This document shows, one piece after another, positions 9,840-22,675 of a stretch of 64,000 nucleotides of DNA (its first letter is position 1; each line of letters begins with the position of its first letter). Source of the DNA: Fonsecaea monophora (Eukaryota > Ascomycota > Eurotiomycetes > Chaetothyriales > Herpotrichiellaceae). Under the pieces are notes generated by a model. The model was given only the letters and a program-made list of their open reading frames with translations, was not told the DNA's origin and did not search any database. Made by a program: the position numbers and the translations under genes. The stretch spans positions 39,114 through 103,113 of the forward strand of contig NW_019174043.1 of assembly GCF_001642475.1 (NCBI RefSeq). Reading direction: 5' to 3'.

Positions 9840-10900
9840 CAGATCTATCCAGCGAGTGAAGACCCCTCCAAAGATTCGATGCCACCACGGCCCGCATCTC
9901 CTCGCATACCTCCCGCGAGTCGCAGAACCGCACGCTCTGTAGGTCGGACGCGATGACCAGATTCCGCGGATGAAGGTGTCGAATGGCAGGAAAGGACTGC
10001 TCTGCCGTGGATCGCACTCAGGCCTTGGACGGCGGACAATAATCTCGGCTGGAGAGCCTCGTCTTGACAGGGAGAGGCTGCTCCTGATGGGTGCTTGGAT
10101 CTATCATCGATCCAGCGAGCCTCGCTTCATCCGCTCGCAGCTTGATCCCGCGCGGTGTCGCCGCGAGACATTCAAATCACGTGTGGACAGCCTTGGAGCA
10201 GCGATACACAATTTCTTTTTCGTTCTTGATGCCCTCCTATGCCGGGTGCGACTCGATCGTGGTTCGTGATAGGTTCGGGAGGGAGGACCGGAAATCCGCG
10301 GGATCTTTCAGGACAAAGTCGGGATACTCGAGGATCAGACAGCTGCGGCTGTGCTGGAGAGGAACAGGCAAGTTGAGATTTGTCCCGTCCGTGCAGAGAA
10401 AGGACAGGTCGGCGGCGGCGGCGGCGGTGGTGGTATCCATGGTCTGTCCATCCATTCATCCATTCCTTCATTTACATTGAATTGTATTGCAGTTCCAGAC
10501 ACTGAAACTGATATATATATGGGACAAGAAAGAACAATGAGTGAGAGGTGAAGAGGGGAGAGGTTGATCAAAGGGATTACCCACCGAGCAGGATCGCCAG
10601 CGGACGGGAATTTTGTGCCAGTATCTGTCGACATGGCTCGTGGCCGTCACGACCACCCACCCACCAGGGATCGAGGCCGAGGACGGCTCGGGTAAGGGAT
10701 GGGTGTTGACGGACATGCTGATATCGCAGTACGCGCTGAGGAAGAGGCGAGTGATCTTCAAGCCCATGTCACGAGTGCTCAATCTGTCAGAAACACATAT
10801 ATAATACCAAAGTACGTGTCTGAAAAGAGACGAGTCACACCTGATGGCATTCCTTGAGTACTCGTCTGTCAGAAATTCATAAAGAGGCAAACGATAGACC
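9840..10900 (-). pseudogene. decayed multi-exon gene, three stops of C-to-T type
   Basis: On the minus strand the following pieces appear in order. RPVRVYRLPLYEFLTDEYSR ends at a likely donor. After an intron come MGLKITRLFLSAYCDISMSV and GWVVVTATSHVDRYWHKIPV. After a second intron comes DLSFLCTDGTNLNLPVPLQH, continuing to about 9845 in a frame that ends near SNLWRGLHSLDRS. The last frame is broken by one TAG and two TGA codons, each one C-to-T change from CAG or CGA. Ignoring them gives a coherent polypeptide of roughly 200 residues. A GCC triplet run sits at about 10410-10433. I do not recognise the family. Upstream exons may extend to about 11200. Confidence 0.5.
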
Positions 10901-11199
10901 CGGACTGGCCTTCCAGCACCAAGCGGGTCGCCTTTTGTCCTGCTGACATTGCATCGCGCACACGCAGAAATGCGACGTTGTGAGATTTAGCAGATGGTGT
11001 ATCGAATCTGCGCAGTAAGATGCGTGTGTGATAGTCAAGTGCCAACGTGAGCGTACCGACCGAGTAACACCACAAGGCTGGATAGTATCGACAGAGCACC
11101 GCGTTGCGGACACCTAGCCGTAGGGAAAGAAGTAGAACACAGAAAGGTCCGGGACCAACAAAAGAAAACGAGGGCAGAACTAATTGCGTGCATGGATTG

Positions 11200-14100
11200 T
11201 CCATCTTGTCTGTCGTTGCGTTATTGTGCGATTATGTTCTGTGGAAAAGTGTTGGACACCGCCGAAGCCCTTTGGAAATTGAACATACTCGGCCCTTTGT
11301 TGCCTCGTCTTCTTCAGACAATCATGTCTCCCACGTTGCCGGTTCGGCTTCCGTGTACCTCGTACCCCAGCACAATACGTGAGAGGTGTGAGTGTTTACG
11401 ACATTGTGACTGCCAGGGTAACAACGTGCATTTCAACGGGGAAGTAATTGATTTCCAAACAGACGGGTGACGATGCTGGCGAGAAGCAACAGAAAGACAA
11501 TACAAAGATCTTGTTGTTGATCAAGGGTCGTCGTTTGGCACTCTGGTAGACTCCCCCTTTAACCACAGAGGCCCCCGGTGATCTCTACTCGACCGCCTGC
11601 CTCCGTGGATGAGAAGGGAGCCCACCGGAGTGCCAATTGGCTATAGTGATGATTGAATCACAGCGATTTGACGGGATTTAAAGCTCCCACTATGGAAGAA
11701 AGAGCAACAGTAAAAAGCCCGTGGCGGGAAAGACAAGCGAAAAGCTTCACCATGGAGGGAAATGCCGTATTCGGTCCGCAGATAGACGCGAGGAACGACG
11801 TGTGCGAAGGGGAAGCGTGCGCTCGCACTGAGAGCGCCTCAATACAACCTGAAAGATGGCAAGACTGCATTGCATGGCTAGGTTATCTTCCGTCATGACA
11901 CGCCACCACGTCACGGTGAGGCGGAAGCCCCTGTGCCTACCTTACCACGAAGGCACGCATCTTGACCATTAACAATCCACCTATATATCTAGATCTACTG
12001 ACAAGCGAAAATAAACAATCCAGAGAATATACCTAAAGATCTGGGTCATCAGCGTGGCGTAGATAATGCGGCCTTTGGTGTTTGGGTGGACAATAACGTC
12101 ACGCCAATGCCAAGTCTTTGCTCTTGGCCACCACGCTCCCTAGGAGGAGGGAAGAGGGATCGGAAAACCCATCATCCCGCGGTCAGCGAACCGCTGCTTT
12201 CACTTTGGGGTGCCAAGATCTCGACCGGGTGCAGGCAGTACGAGGTACGAGATACCTGTATTCAAATTTGACGGTAGTAGTTTAGCCACCCGGCCACGTG
12301 AGACGCTGCTCTGCTCTGATCGCGTCCCCGAATGACCGAGCCAGCTGTATCTCCGAGGAGAAAAGCCGTCATGGGAAAGCGGCCAGCGACCAGCCTTCTC
12401 AGGACCATCGTTTCAAAATGCATGTGATGGAGAATGGCAACCTCGGTCGGCTGAGAGTATCTCTTGCGCCATGACCCTGATCGACAAACCCCCCGGCTAA
12501 ACCTTGTGCATCCAGAGCTAAAGTTGGTTGAATGGGGTATCATCGTATAATCTTAATGTGGCCATCCCAGTAGTGAGTCGATTTCAGCTCTGAGGGGGTA
12601 AAAGGAAACGTTGACAACTGAACTCGCCCCCCAAGTAACACATCTGGCCCATGTCGGGACCGATTGTAGAAGATAAACAAGGCATCTTGGATAGCTGCCG
12701 GGGCCCAAAATGGCACTCGAGCTTGTGAGAGACAACGTGGTAAGATGTGGAGAGGCGAGGAGAGCGGGGGTGGGGGGTGGGTGCCTCAAGGGTTGAGTTC
12801 AACTCTCAAACAGACAAGCCTTTTCGACCCACGGCACTTACTTGTCATGTGTATCTAGACCGAGACAACAACAGAGTCAACGTCATTAGTGATGCCGATA
12901 TGTGCTCGAGCCTTTCAGCCGCTCCGTGATGCGAGCCGCCAATCACTCTTTGAATCTGTAATAGACATCCCAAATCATGTAGCGACAGAACCCAGACCTT
13001 CCAGTATATTCTGGGGGGCTAGGGAAATTTGGAATCGCTGGGTGGGTAACAATGAGCTTGAGCAACGTGCTGGTGACGCTGGGGGGAACATACCTTGCTG
13101 ACCGTAGCCACTGAAGCCGGACAGAGTGGGGAGCAAACACCGGCTAGGGGGAAACCGCAATGTTGTCCAGGGCCGTCGCCCACATTTCGCTACAGCACAA
13201 TACTAGGACTGGGTTTGAGCGATGCTTCCCAACAAGTCCAAGTGTAAACGACCAGAGAGTTCATAATATACCACTTTGTGAGAAAACGGAGAAGCGCCGA
13301 GTGCCGATACCTATCCAGGCCAGTTGGTCCGTGAGTTCAACCCCCTTTCCAAGCTCCTGACCGGACATGAGTGGACTGAGCTCTATTCTTTCCACAAGCC
13401 AGTGAATTCCAGCTCTCAAAGTCAAATGCGGCATCATATATTGTAGAGCGTTCACTCGCAAAAGAGAGTCTTTGTCTCCCCGGACCGTGGAGAGATCCTG
13501 GCGGTATATCCCCTTCGCAGGATGATTGATCTGATTCAAGGATAGTTTCCCGTGACTTTTGTGCCATGTAGGGTATAGGTAGAGACCACATGTCAAAGTT
13601 TGTCTGCTCCGAGGTCATGTGTACTCACCGCCGAGCAGACACGGTCCAGTCAATGTTGAGCAAAAGTCAATGGTGTGGATGGTTTGTTAGCGCCAGTTCC
13701 TGTTTGGGTAACGTGGCTTGGCAACTCCATATCTGGCTCAGCCAATAGAAGCCATGCCAAGTCTCATAGTCTGACCACACACGTGTTGTTATTGGACGCG
13801 AGTTCCCTAGTTAGGCATTGAGGGCTGGAGGAGTTCTGACACTGCGCTATCAGAGGGTGTTTGCGGCAAGGTGAGCGTTGCTGGCGAGGTCGACAGCGAG
13901 GTCAAGACCCTAGCATTCCCTCTGCAACAGTCGAGTATAGCCGTTGACTACCTGGGACTTCTTTATGCGCGGGTTCAAATGGTTTCGCCGCCACGGCTGT
14001 GCCCCTGACGCCCTGAGCCTTGAAGGTTGTGGGACAAGCAGCCGATGAGGATGACCACGCTGCAACAACTGCGCACTCTCAGTTGGAACAGATTGTTGTA

Positions 14101-15484
14101 TGAGCATTGTGGGTGCTCTGCCTTTTATGCCTTCTGACCGTGAGCAAAGAATTGACTTCTCCGCCGAGTTCTGCGTGCGACAACAGGCGTCTGCGGAGCT
14201 TGCCAGAAGAACAAAGCAGAAGTATGACCACTCTTCCACCTCTTGATGGAAGTGAGTATTGACAACTTTTCAAGAATGGGTTTCTGCCCTAGCGTTCAAA
14301 CTCCACGGCTCCATCCTCACGCTTGACGCCGCCGACCTTACCGCCGCCTGAGCCCTCCTCTTGTCTCACATCAAGATGACTTCCCCGTCCATCAAGCCTC
14401 GAGTTGACCCCTCTCCCAGGTCCGGGAGACGCTCAGGATCAACAGTTCTGATCCCAGCACCTTCAAGGGCTGTACTCTCAGAGTCCTCATGAACATTGTG
14501 AGAGCCATTCTGATTCAGACCGAGCCACAAGACCCTCGTCTCGGCGGACGTGCCTGCACGTGGGCAATCCCCCCTGTTTCAAACGACACTCGACATGTGC
14601 ACCGATTCGGAGTCATTTCCTCGTCGTGTGAGTCGACGCGAGATTAAAGAAGGGATTTTGGAGAGACTGCGTCGGGTCCGGCGAACGTGGCAGAGCGCAG
14701 GGAAACGAACAATCTGCTCGAAATGGGGGAGATTCCGATCTGCGGCAAGTTAGCAGTCGTCTTCAGAGTGTTTCATAGACAGTAGTGACCTGAAAGAGAG
14801 AATTACTGGTATTCGAAGCATCCACGCGCTCCCTGCGCCACAATAGTGAGGAACTTCAAGCAAGAGAAAGGGCGACGGCTATACAGGTCAGCGATCAGGA
14901 GTTCGGTATCCTCGTAGAGCGTTATGCAGTGATTGCCAGACAACCCAAGTGAATGCTTCGTCTTCATCTGATAAGAGAAGCCATGTAATCCCGATAGAGA
15001 CACGCGGCGGCAAGGAAAGGTCAGACGGCTCCCTTCCCGGATCTTCGATGCCGTGGTCTTGATTGACAACAAAGGACGAAGACGGATTCCGCAGGCATAT
15101 CAAGCCATGAGACTGCAGGTGTATGTATTTGATCAGAACAAGACTGAGCACTGGGACCTTCGATATCGAAGCCAGGGTAGCATTGCGTATTATGTGGCAC
15201 GCCAGCCTGCCTGGTAATTATGAGGAAGTTGGCAGCTTGCTTGGCACTCCTGTTTCTGTTGTTGTAGGCCAGGTCGGGGGCTGGCCTGTCAAGGTGGCAG
15301 ACAGATCAATACCTGGACATCTTCCTCCTTTTTCCTCCTCCCACCGAGAAGAAGACCAATACCCTGCAATTTCCCGGACGCACAGCTGCGTATATCTGCC
15401 TCTGAATATATTCCGCTCTTACCCAGACTCTATCCCACAGTCCCTATTCTTCCCAGCCTCATATCGCTACATTGGCTATCGGAA
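11200..15484. other. long stretch without a supportable gene
   Basis: Scattered open frames occur. On the minus strand at 12.2-13.7 kb they are accompanied by good splice-donor sequences (GTATGT near 13095, GTGAGT near 13625), which may mark an unrecognised or decayed spliced gene. No domain motif could be identified and no structure joined confidently. Bases 15300-15484 are the pyrimidine-rich leader of the next gene. Confidence 0.3.
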
Positions 15485-17118
15485 ATGCTTGCCACCTGGA
15501 AGATTCAGCGCTGCGGGAGAGCCTGCAAGCCCTGCAGAAAAATCAGACACAAAGTATGAACACTATTCGCCCCTTTGATGAGACGAGATGTTGATACTCT
15601 AACAGTGCAGCGGTGGCGAACCTTGTGAGAGTTGCGTGAGGAAGGAGATCATTGACACATGCGGTTATGAAGTTCCCGTGAGCTTAATACCTCAGAATCA
15701 TGGGAGACGACGCGATTGACCATCATTTTAGTGTAGTACCAGCAAAGACAACGACCCGCTTGGAGACCCCAAGCTCAAGAGTCTCTATTCGAGGTATCGA
15801 TTGGTGCGAGATACGGTCAGGTCCTCCGATTACGGCGACATGATAAAGGCTTGGATTAGCCTCGGGTCCCTCGTTCGCGAGGCGATGGCTCTAGAAAAAG
15901 GTGAGTGGATGGTCTAATGGATGGATACTATGGGGCTAAAAAAACGAAGACTACCAAGCATCCCCTCCCTTTCGCCAGATTTGGTGGGAGTTGGCCGGCG
16001 CCGAAGTCAAATCTTGCCTGCTGCTGAATCTTCCATCATGTTTGCCTCGAGAACCAACCGTGACACCCCCATCGAAGCAGCAACTGCCGGTCAACGTGCG
16101 TCAACTCTACAAGATTGAACTCGAGACAACTACGACTCTCCTCGAGGCCTGTCATGTCCCATCCCCCTTCGACGAATATGACGATTGCTTGGCGAAGTTG
16201 GTAAGGAGTCTGGCAGCCTTGGAAAAAACTCAAGAGAATGTCAAACAAGTTCCTGAAAACATCAGTCGCGCCGAAAACTTGAGACTGGAGGTGCTCTTGT
16301 TCTCATTGGTCTTACGGGGTAGAATCTGGTCGAGAGGAGCCGCAAAAGCCCTTGAGATCGCTAGGGAGATCAAGACTATATGCGGAGACAAAGCATCAAA
16401 ACAAGAGTGCTGGCCTCGTGGGTTCGCCGTGGGCCTTGCAGAAGACACCTTGAGTAGGTCTGCACCATGGGCTCCAATGGCTCCGCCTTTTCCCACTCCC
16501 CCAACCGCGAATGGGTATTCGACTATTGCCCCGAATCTGGACTGCGGTGTCAACTATCCCGGATTGGACGCCATGCCCAACGCCAACAGCGTCGTACTGG
16601 ACCAAAGCTTGGGTGTTCAGCCTCTCCAACAACAATACGTCGACTTGGCTCAATCCGGCGCACCGAGCGATAGCACGTCCTTCCACCAAACAGCCTACGT
16701 CCCATCATACTCGGGGGCCGCGGCGGATGACCATTATTCGATTGTCCCCTATTACGCACCTCCGATCATTCCAGAAGCGCAGCCTGTTGCATGGCCGGCA
16801 TTTACTGGCTCATGTCCTGATTCCAATGCTGGCTCATATACTGATACGAATGTTGGGTCAAATACCGATCTCACTATTGGTCCGTTTACTGATCCAAATA
16901 TTGGTTCATATCCTGGATGGCCATGGCCAGCCGTGCCAGCAACAAACATGCTGGATGCAGTGAATGGTGCTCAGTTTCTAGATATACATGAGTTCATGCT
17001 GCCCAGCATCGCCGATACTGACCTTGCCTTCACTGGTCGAGAGATGGAGGCGACAGATGCACAATCTGTCCGCCAAACGAATGCCTGGATATTCCGAGTA
17101 GATGAAGTGGAGATGTAG
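15485..17118 (+). CDS. Zn2Cys6 fungal transcription factor
   Basis: Proposed exons are 15485-15553, 15606-15677, 15732-15900 and 15950-17118, giving 492 residues; introns are 49-54 bases. The last acceptor could instead be at 15958, removing three residues. The N-terminus encodes a complete binuclear cluster split by intron 1: CGRACKPCRKIRHK joined to CSGGEPCESC, with Cys14, 17, 24, 30, 33 and 42 spaced 2-6-5-2-8, exactly the family pattern. Such proteins bind CGG-type DNA half-sites in the nucleus. A helical central part (residues about 110-260) resembles the regulatory region of secondary-metabolite-type regulators, and the tail is Pro/Tyr/Asn-rich with degenerate repeats such as DSNAGSYTDTNVGSNTD. 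No neighbouring biosynthetic cluster is visible, so its target genes are unknown. The ATG lies only 39 bases before the first cluster Cys codon. Confidence 0.85.
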
Positions 17119-18009
17119 ATGGTCGAGTAAAGACATATGTGGGATAAAAAACTTTGGAATGTTTAATTTTCTACCCTTGATATCGAGCCCTGCGCAAGAT
17201 TTCAATCGATTGTTATATATTCAAATTCTAGTCAAGACCATTGATGGCAATCTTCTTCATGATAAGAGTAGAGCCGCCCTCCCGAACGGTGAGTTATTCC
17301 CCTCTAGTTAGCATTCATACTCGAAAGATGGGTATGGACATCGTCTGGAAGCGGCTTGGAGGTACATCGGCTCAGGTCTAAGCGGAGACATGGAAAGAAT
17401 CAACTGGCATATCGTTCATCATTGTACAATTGGCCTTGATTCCATCCATTGACGTAGCAGAGGCCGAGCCACCCGCAGAAGCGGGAACACCATGTACCCA
17501 AGACTAGCCAGCTGTCAAAGTATTTTGTAGCTTATCTGCGCCCTGGTGACCAAGACAAGAGCCTGTCAAACTCCACCCAAATAAGGCTCCTTGTTCCCTG
17601 GTTCTCCCAACTCTGTCCCACAGGCTGAAATCCCAGCGTCAACCTTTTGTTCAGAAAGATCACAATTCACCTTTACCTAAACACCATCGCTGGTGCCACC
17701 GCACGACTCAGGAGAGTCATCTCAGTGTCTTTGACATCTACGTTCACAAGAGGTTATCCACCGCTTTGCATGGCTCGTTGTTACTCACACCTTACTAGCC
17801 AGGACACTCAGCCTTCGTCACTTCCGGTCATCGCTCCGCCTCAAAACTCCTTCACCAGTTGCTCCTCTCTCTCCAAGTCTCCGTTTCCCAGTCAACAGTC
17901 GTCCGCTTCTCGATATATTCCTGACAACACTGACGAGATCCATGGTATCGAGAAAGCCCTCGATCGGACCTGATTCCAACGCCTCCCTTAACCCCCTTTA
18001 CCGTCTTAG
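17119..18009. promoter_or_regulatory. intergenic, 3' flank of the regulator and promoter of the next gene
   Basis: No gene. The second half is pyrimidine-rich, typical of fungal promoters. A sequence resembling a branch site and acceptor (CTTAAC to CTTAG) abuts the ATG at 18010, so an upstream non-coding exon is possible. Confidence 0.4.
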
Positions 18010-19152
18010 ATGGAGAAAGATATGGACACGTCCCTGCCTCACATGGAGGTAGATGATAACAAGCTCAAATTGATGCGGTCCTTGCTCGTCATGTGCACCC
18101 TGTCGTCACTGCTGGGTTCGCACAGTGAGTGCGGTGATAGGCGGATGCTGGAAGATCTTCTCTCCAGAGAAGTGACGGCATGGCTTCCGCAAGTGGGAAC
18201 AGAGGACTACGAGTCTCTTCAAGATCCACACACCGAACACGGTATCAGCTGGTGTGGGCTCACTTCGGAGTTTGTGGCGGCCTTTCCTCAGGTTCTTCCA
18301 GAGGGCGTCGAGCGACCAAATGCCCTGGAGAGGCTACAAGACCAGCTGCGCAGTCAGCTCCGGCACAACCTCGACAGGATGAGCCAGATCACGGACTCGC
18401 CTCAGGAGCCACCTGTGCAACCCATCCGGCAATTTGTCTGCGACGAGTTCACTTGGGAGATGAACGTTTGGCTGGTTCTCTACAGTTCTGCCATCGTCCC
18501 TTTCTGCGGACGGTCCGGTTCAGAACTGTGGAACCTGCAAAACCGCGACTTGGGACAGCTTGCAGACTTTCTCGGCACTGCGCACCTGTTCAGCAAACCT
18601 CTTACTGAGAAGACACTGACTGCGACGGGGCTTCGAGACTGGGTCGAGAAGTTAGAATTCGTATTTTGTGGTCCAGCAGAGGGGCTTCCCAGGTGAATCT
18701 TGGTCAACGACAGGATTTGGGTTTAGTCGCTAACAACCGCCATCGCTAGCACTCCGACCCCGGACTTGATATACGTCGTGGCAGTCTACAGGTCCAAGGA
18801 AAAGGACAAGGCTTACATCAAACATCTTCAAAGCCTACCCTGCCTCTCTACGCTTGGCAAGTCTCCAAGCCCTGACAATGGGCTGTGGGACTACCGGGCT
18901 ATCCTCGAAATTAGCCGCTCGTCGTTCACCGAAGACGATCTCCTCGTCCGCAAGCGGAGACCATTGCACTTCCTCCCCTTGTACCCTGGTGAAGAAGCCA
19001 TTCGACGCTGGAAAAGCATTCTAGAAACATCCGAAAAGCTGGTGGTGCATCGCTGCCCGAGGCCTCTCCTGCGCGACAACAGCGAGTCCGACAATCGAGA
19101 CGCGTTTAAGGAGGTCGAGCTCGTCCAAGGCTCCACGACTGAAGGGAATTGA
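18010..19152 (+). CDS. hypothetical protein, two exons
   Basis: Exons 18010-18692 and 18750-19152 join in frame across a 57-base intron (donor GTGAAT, a CTAAC branch site, acceptor GCTAG) to give 361 residues. The protein is soluble and acidic, with no signal peptide or membrane segment. Part one holds helical stretches including RQFVCDEFTWEMNVWLVLYS; part two opens with the hydrophobic strand DLIYVVAVYRSKEK and ends in a charged tail. I do not recognise a domain. A stop lies directly upstream of the ATG in the same frame, which supports this start or an upstream non-coding exon. It follows the Zn2Cys6 regulator in the same direction, but nothing links the two functionally. Confidence 0.65.
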
Positions 19153-21344
19153 CTGGGTCGCAGCCACCGGAAAGACGTTGGGAGATGGCAATAGTACAAC
19201 GAGGACGAGAAGGGCACATGCCAAATCTCAGGAAAGGCTGTCCATGTCGAGAGGACCGAACCCCTCGTCAGGAACTGCAGCAAACACTCTGTAACCAGCT
19301 ATAATGATGGAGAAGAAGGGGCAAAGCTCGAGATTTGACATGCTTGACACAAGTTGATGCGCTCTTGGAGGATTTCATTGACGTTTTTCCGCAACGGAAG
19401 CCGGGAGAATGAGATACGAATAGCGAAACTATCAGAACTGCCGCCCAGTTTCATACTTGTTGCGTTCTCCCCGATATAGCCTGCAAGCCACACCACAGGA
19501 CGCGTCAACACTAGCCAAGGCGCTGTCGAGGGGCTTTGGAACCTCTCTCTTCTCATTTTGCCCTATCGTCCCGCCTGTATATCAAATTACGATGAAGTTG
19601 AAAGCCCACTATGTGAGAAGGCATATGTACCCCCAGGGGGTTATGGGGAGCGCAGCCAACGCGGACTTTGGGGTGGAGCCGGCCCACGAGACCAATCAAG
19701 GCTTGCAAGCCATTGGGCGTTGCACGGGCGACCCATGACACACCACAATACAACGCACGGTGCAGCGCAGACAGCAAGCGACTTGCTTGCTTGGCTTGGC
19801 ATGGCCGTATCCGGTTAAATATATCTTTTTCTCTTGGCCCGGCCACGTGAAAATCCACTTTGGTCTCTAATTTGCAGAGGCATTGGTCGTGCGGCGCCGC
19901 GCCCCAAGCTTGTCCGGGTTTGGAACTAGGTGGACGTTGGCGTCCACGGGTCCCGGGTTCTAATTGGTTTTGAAAAGCCACTTGTCCGCAGCAGGAAAGG
20001 TCCCAGCACCGACGGTTATTGTGATTGGTTAGAGAGTGACGAGGCTGCGCTACCAAGGACAACAAAGGGGCTTGGAACCGAAAGGAGCGGAGAGCAGAGC
20101 AGAGCAGAGTAGAGAGGGGTATTCCAACAAAGCCTTGCTCAACGACCAGGTACGCAGACACTTGAATACAGCAACATGCATATTCAGCAGACAGCGCTCT
20201 GCAGAGACCCTCAGCACCTTCAGTGATTGAGACCATCCCTCAACATTGGTCTGTGGCCACTTTTCCCAACAAGATCCTTCGACACTCGTTCCTGCGCCTC
20301 GAGCGTACCTTGCTGTCTTGACCTTTGTTCCTTTGCTTGACTGCTATACCTCGCTGCTGCAGTCAAGCTCGACCCCTTCTCGGACCGCTTTAGTACCGAC
20401 TTGGATTGAACCGATACCCACGCCGCCGTCAGATTGCGAATCACGCAGTTTCTTACCTCCACTTCCCTTCCACAAAGCGAGAGATCGTCTTCACCAATTT
20501 TCGTGTGCGTTGAATGCCGCCCTGTTCCCCTTTCCCGTCCACAGTCCCGCCGTGGTCGACATTTCTGTGTTGCATTATCGTCGTGGTCCTCGAACTAACC
20601 CTGCCTGCCACAGTGCAACACCATGTCTCGCCACGCATCCTCCGCTTGGGAGAGTTCTCGCTAGATCCATTTCCTCTACCTCGTCGACCGCTGCTCCTCG
20701 ACCCAACGATACCCTTGCCTGCTTCGAGACGTGACCGTGAGCAAAGATGTTCAATCTCTACGAATCCACGTACCTGCTTTCAGCTTTTGGAACAAAGAGG
20801 AGGGACTGGGACTATTGACACTACCCGCCGAGCCAGTCTTGTGCTGGTGATATTTTGGAGCCAATTTGCGGCTGGGCTTTGTATCAAATCAGTAGGTGAA
20901 AGAGATGGAGTGCATACGAGTGAGACAAGAGGAGGACCATAACATACCAACGATCCGCGCGGCTCCAACGCATCAGGCCAGACGAAGATCGGAAGGCATA
21001 CGAAGATTGAAATGAAAGGGGGAGGACGCGATACAGTGTATGAAGCAAATGAGACGACCAGGTATGCATGTTGGAGCCTCTGCTCAAGTCCCTGGTGTGG
21101 CCGGGTGCTTTGCCCTTCAATCATGGCAAGTCGCGCGGGTCGTTCAGCTTGTATCCTCTGTCCTTGAAGAGCCCCGACCCTGATCCATCAAAAGGGCGAA
21201 TGCACTTTTGGTGGTGTTGACCGAAGATGAGAGAATCCAAGAGAAATACCTGCCTGCGGTCGTTTGTGCTCTCGGGATCCGACCGAAAGCCATTCGTGCC
21301 AAATTCGGGAGTCGAGTTGAGGCCACGGCTTCTGTCTATGGCAT
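19153..21344. other. gene-free stretch
   Basis: A 227-codon open frame at 19553-20236 (minus) and others overlap without any motif or start context. I treat them as chance in moderately GC-rich DNA. A short AGAGC repeat occurs at about 20089-20112. Confidence 0.35.
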
Positions 21345-21760
21345 TTGCCAGCAGCCCGAGACACAATCGACTTTCAGCCACGGCCAAACCGCTCCATGGC
21401 GTTGACGCGCGATCTCGTCGATGAGTTCACCGCAATTATGGGCCGTCTTGCACAAACAAGGCCAGGGAATGCACAGAGGCCGTCAAGCTCAATCAAAAGG
21501 TTGACGCAGCCCGCACTCGACGTCTTTGACTGGTACTGGAGAAACGGCAGCTGCGGCCACGAAATATACATCTAGGGACAAATTTGAGCACTGCGAGTGA
21601 GAATCCAAAGGAGGTCAAGTATCTGACGTGTCGGATCTGCTGTCTGAATATCACGGACTACTTGCGGAGACACCTTCTGCAGGATTGCCTCTGCCTGTGC
21701 AGAGAGTATTGGCACCCGGCATCATCTTCACGCGGCTCCGTGTGATGCGGCGTCAAACAA
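21345..21760 (+). pseudogene. possible eroded gene fragment, unknown family
   Basis: Two adjacent plus-strand pieces in different frames read like protein: LTRDLVDEFTAIMGRLAQTR (to a stop near 21575) and, after a gap, NPKEVKYLTCRICCLNITDY with two close cysteines suggestive of a metal-binding knuckle. No start, stop or family could be assigned. Confidence 0.25.
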
Positions 21761-22005
21761 CAACAGCAAGAACAAAAATGAACCGGCAACCAGGTTTTGG
21801 TCTTTGGGAAATGTTGCCTGGCTGCGCAGCCAGGATATCAATCCGAAGGAAGAGACCTTAAGGCCTGGTTTGACATATATCCGTCACGACATTCGTTCAT
21901 GCAACACAGCAACAAATCAAGGATCGAGTCAGCACGAGGCCTCTCCGGAAGCTGAAGTCAACTGGTAGCCGAAGATCAATCAATGATACGACCACCAGAA
22001 AGAAA

Positions 22006-22675
22006 TCAAGTTGCACAAAACCTTAGCATCTGGCAGGCGCGGAAGACCGGATTCTCTGCGAACACTATAAATCCGGTCTTCATGGCTCTTGCCGCCTTCG
22101 GCTTGGACTGATCGGTGTCGAAATGGACTTTGAATATCCACTCACTGGAATTCGGCCGGATCAAACTCACAAGACCTCGATCCATCTTTTGCTCATCTAC
22201 GGGGAGCTGGGCACTCTGCCTCAAGACGGACGGACGAGTATGTCAAAGAGCGTCATTACCATACATCCCGAGCGGCATGATTATTGAAAGCTCTCGGCTC
22301 CTGGGAGACTGCTCGTTTGCTGCCGGAGGGAATAGGAATCGCTCCCATCGACAGCGCGCCAGGAACTACGGAAATAACGTGTAGAGAGGGATTAACAGCG
22401 ATTTATGGAGGGATATGCAGACTTTCTTCTACTGTAGCTACCACAGAAACATCGAGAGAATTCAATTCCGATAGAAAACCCTTGAGAGGATGAGGTGGGA
22501 ATGTGTACTTGGAAACCCCTCCACCAATCGATTCGCCCTGGATAGTATATCTACCCATCCGGAAACCCCAGTGACCATAGCCAGGCCGTTTTGCTTTGCC
22601 TGAAATCTTTCCTGAACAAAGTCCTGTCCTTAGCGGAGGTAAGTGTAATCTGTTCGTAAGCGGCAGGCCAGTCAA
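22006..22675 (-). pseudogene. possible eroded gene, unknown family
   Basis: Two minus-strand blocks read as coherent protein. The first (22675-22403) includes PGYGHWGFRMGRYTIQGESI and GFLSELNSLDVSVVATVEES. The second (22224-22006) includes RPNSSEWIFKVHFDTDQSKP and GFIVFAENPVFRACQMLRF. They could be exons of one gene, but no intron joins them cleanly and no ATG is evident. Confidence 0.3.

Noticed and set aside
9538..10017. Arg/Ser-rich minus-strand frame as a separate gene
   Set aside because: Its long low-complexity part comes from a CTC triplet array; the upstream part belongs to the decayed gene at 9840-10900.
19553..20236. 227-codon minus-strand open frame
   Set aside because: No domain, biased low-information composition, no splice or start support; most likely chance.
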